From: Tianweitania populi
Lineage (GTDB): Bacteria; Pseudomonadota; Alphaproteobacteria; Rhizobiales; Rhizobiaceae
NCBI RefSeq assembly: GCF_014652875.1
Contig: NZ_BMZQ01000001.1
Location: 62,001 to 126,000, forward strand
Reading direction: 5' to 3'
Length of the DNA: 64,000 nucleotides
The position numbers and the translations under genes were made by a program. The notes beneath the pieces were generated by a model. It saw only the letters and a program-made list of their open reading frames with translations, made no database searches and had not been told where the DNA came from. This document shows, in pieces, positions 63,379 to 64,000 of this stretch. Each line of letters starts with the position of its first letter. Position 1 is the first letter of the stretch.

Positions 63379-64000
63379 ATGATTTCAGTTCGTTTGGCGC
63401 TTGCCGCCACCACGCTCGTCGTTCTTGGCCACCAAGCCTCGGCCGAGCCCACAAAGTACCCGCTCAGCCTCGACAATTGTGGCCAGGCCATCCGCTTCGA
63501 CCATGCGCCCGAAAGCGTGGTAACAGTCGGGCAAACAGGCACGGAAATGCTCTACGCGCTCGGTCTTGCCGAGCGTGTGAAGGGCACGTCCGTCTGGTTC
63601 AACGAGGTTCTGCCGGACTATAAGGAGGCCAACGCCAAGATCGAGCGGCTGGCCGAAAATCATCCCAGCTTCGAGAGCGTGGTCGCCAAGCGGCCGCAGC
63701 TCGTGACCAGCCAGTTCGAATGGCATGTCGGCCCCCAAGGGGTGACCGCCACGCGCGAGCAGTTCAGCGATCTCGGCATCCCCACCTACATCATGCCCGC
63801 CGATTGCGTCGGCAAGGACAATGACACCGGCGGCGACGGAACGCGTTCGACGGCGTTCACGATCGACAGCGTGTATCAGGCCGTGACCGAACTGTCGGAA
63901 ATCTTCGACGTGCAGGACAAGGGCGAAGCGCTTCTCGCCGACATGAAGACCCGCGAAGCCGCTGCCAGCGAAAAGGCGAAGGCGCTTGGGCTCGAAGGCA
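63379..64000 (+). CDS. ABC transporter substrate-binding protein, chelate type, paralogue 2 (partial)
   Basis: A binding protein cut off by the window end after about 207 residues. It is closely related to the gene upstream: signal peptide MISVRLALAATTLVVLGHQA, then KYPLSLDNCGQAIRFDHAPE, RVKGTSVWFNEVLPDYKEAN, FEWHVGPQGVTATREQF and EIFDVQDKGEALLADMK. The start ATG 63379 follows AGGAG. A Zur-like palindrome immediately upstream suggests a different trigger from its riboswitch-linked paralogue. No lesion is visible in the part present. Confidence 0.87.
   Translation, partial: MISVRLALAATTLVVLGHQASAEPTKYPLSLDNCGQAIRFDHAPESVVTVGQTGTEMLYALGLAERVKGTSVWFNEVLPDYKEANAKIERLAENHPSFESVVAKRPQLVTSQFEWHVGPQGVTATREQFSDLGIPTYIMPADCVGKDNDTGGDGTRSTAFTIDSVYQAVTELSEIFDVQDKGEALLADMKTREAAASEKAKALGLEG

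Overview
The window is about 60% GC, densely coded, and reads as an alphaproteobacterium of the rhizobial type (Hyphomicrobiales). The evidence is the HWE histidine kinases and CheB-CheR-PAS hybrid, the napEFDABC gene order, nirK followed by nirV, a B12 riboswitch, and many ABC-transporter catabolic operons each with a GntR, ArsR or LuxR regulator. Genus and replicon cannot be set from sequence alone. The density of accessory uptake and catabolic genes would suit a secondary replicon. There are no rRNA, tRNA, CRISPR or insertion-sequence genes that I can support.

Layout. 1-7.3 kb: a signalling block with a Crp/Fnr regulator, a short HWE kinase, a CheB-like methylesterase gene ruined by a stop codon at its catalytic serine and a frameshift, a CheB-CheR-PAS-HWE kinase hybrid split by two frameshifts, and a single-domain response regulator. 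7.5-12.9 kb (minus): an SsuABC/TauABC-type transporter operon with a flavoprotein and a 2[4Fe-4S] ferredoxin inserted between permease and ATPase genes, mostly joined by ATGA overlaps. 13.2-14.0 kb: a DnaQ-like exonuclease. 14.3-24.1 kb: a FadR-type regulator divergent from an operon of RidA, a polar amino-acid ABC transporter, hydantoinase/oxoprolinase HyuA-HyuB and an aminotransferase. 24.2-26.8 kb (minus): an NrtR-like Nudix regulator, an SPFH protein and an NAD-kinase-like protein. 26.9-29.3 kb: a LuxR regulator fused to a degenerate alpha/beta-hydrolase domain, and a LysE exporter. 29.5-33.5 kb (minus): a peptide-binding protein, peptidase T and an M24 peptidase.

33.9-47.2 kb: the most interesting region. 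One long plus-strand operon encodes an isochorismatase-type amidase, two PuuE-type CE4 hydrolases, a LeuC/LeuD-like hydro-lyase, a complete Liv-type transporter, an isocitrate-lyase/PEP-mutase-type C-C lyase, a fumarate-reductase-type flavoprotein and two Asp/Glu-racemase-fold proteins lacking both catalytic cysteines. A GntR/HutC regulator sits convergent at its end. Read together, it looks like a pathway that imports a cyclic imide or amide, opens it, deaminates the half-amide, and processes the dicarboxylate by dehydrogenation or isomerisation, hydration and C-C cleavage. The substrate is unknown.

48.6-60.2 kb: anaerobic nitrogen respiration, with napEFDABC behind a perfect FNR-type box and nirK-nirV behind a near-identical box. 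Between them are a CheY-like regulator, a host-attachment-family protein, and two ArsR modules with clear inverted-repeat operators. 60.2-64 kb: a small membrane-anchored protein, a flavin monooxygenase, a cobalamin riboswitch, a 41-codon ORF, and two paralogous chelate-type substrate-binding proteins. The first is under the riboswitch; the second (cut by the window end) is preceded by a Zur-like palindrome.
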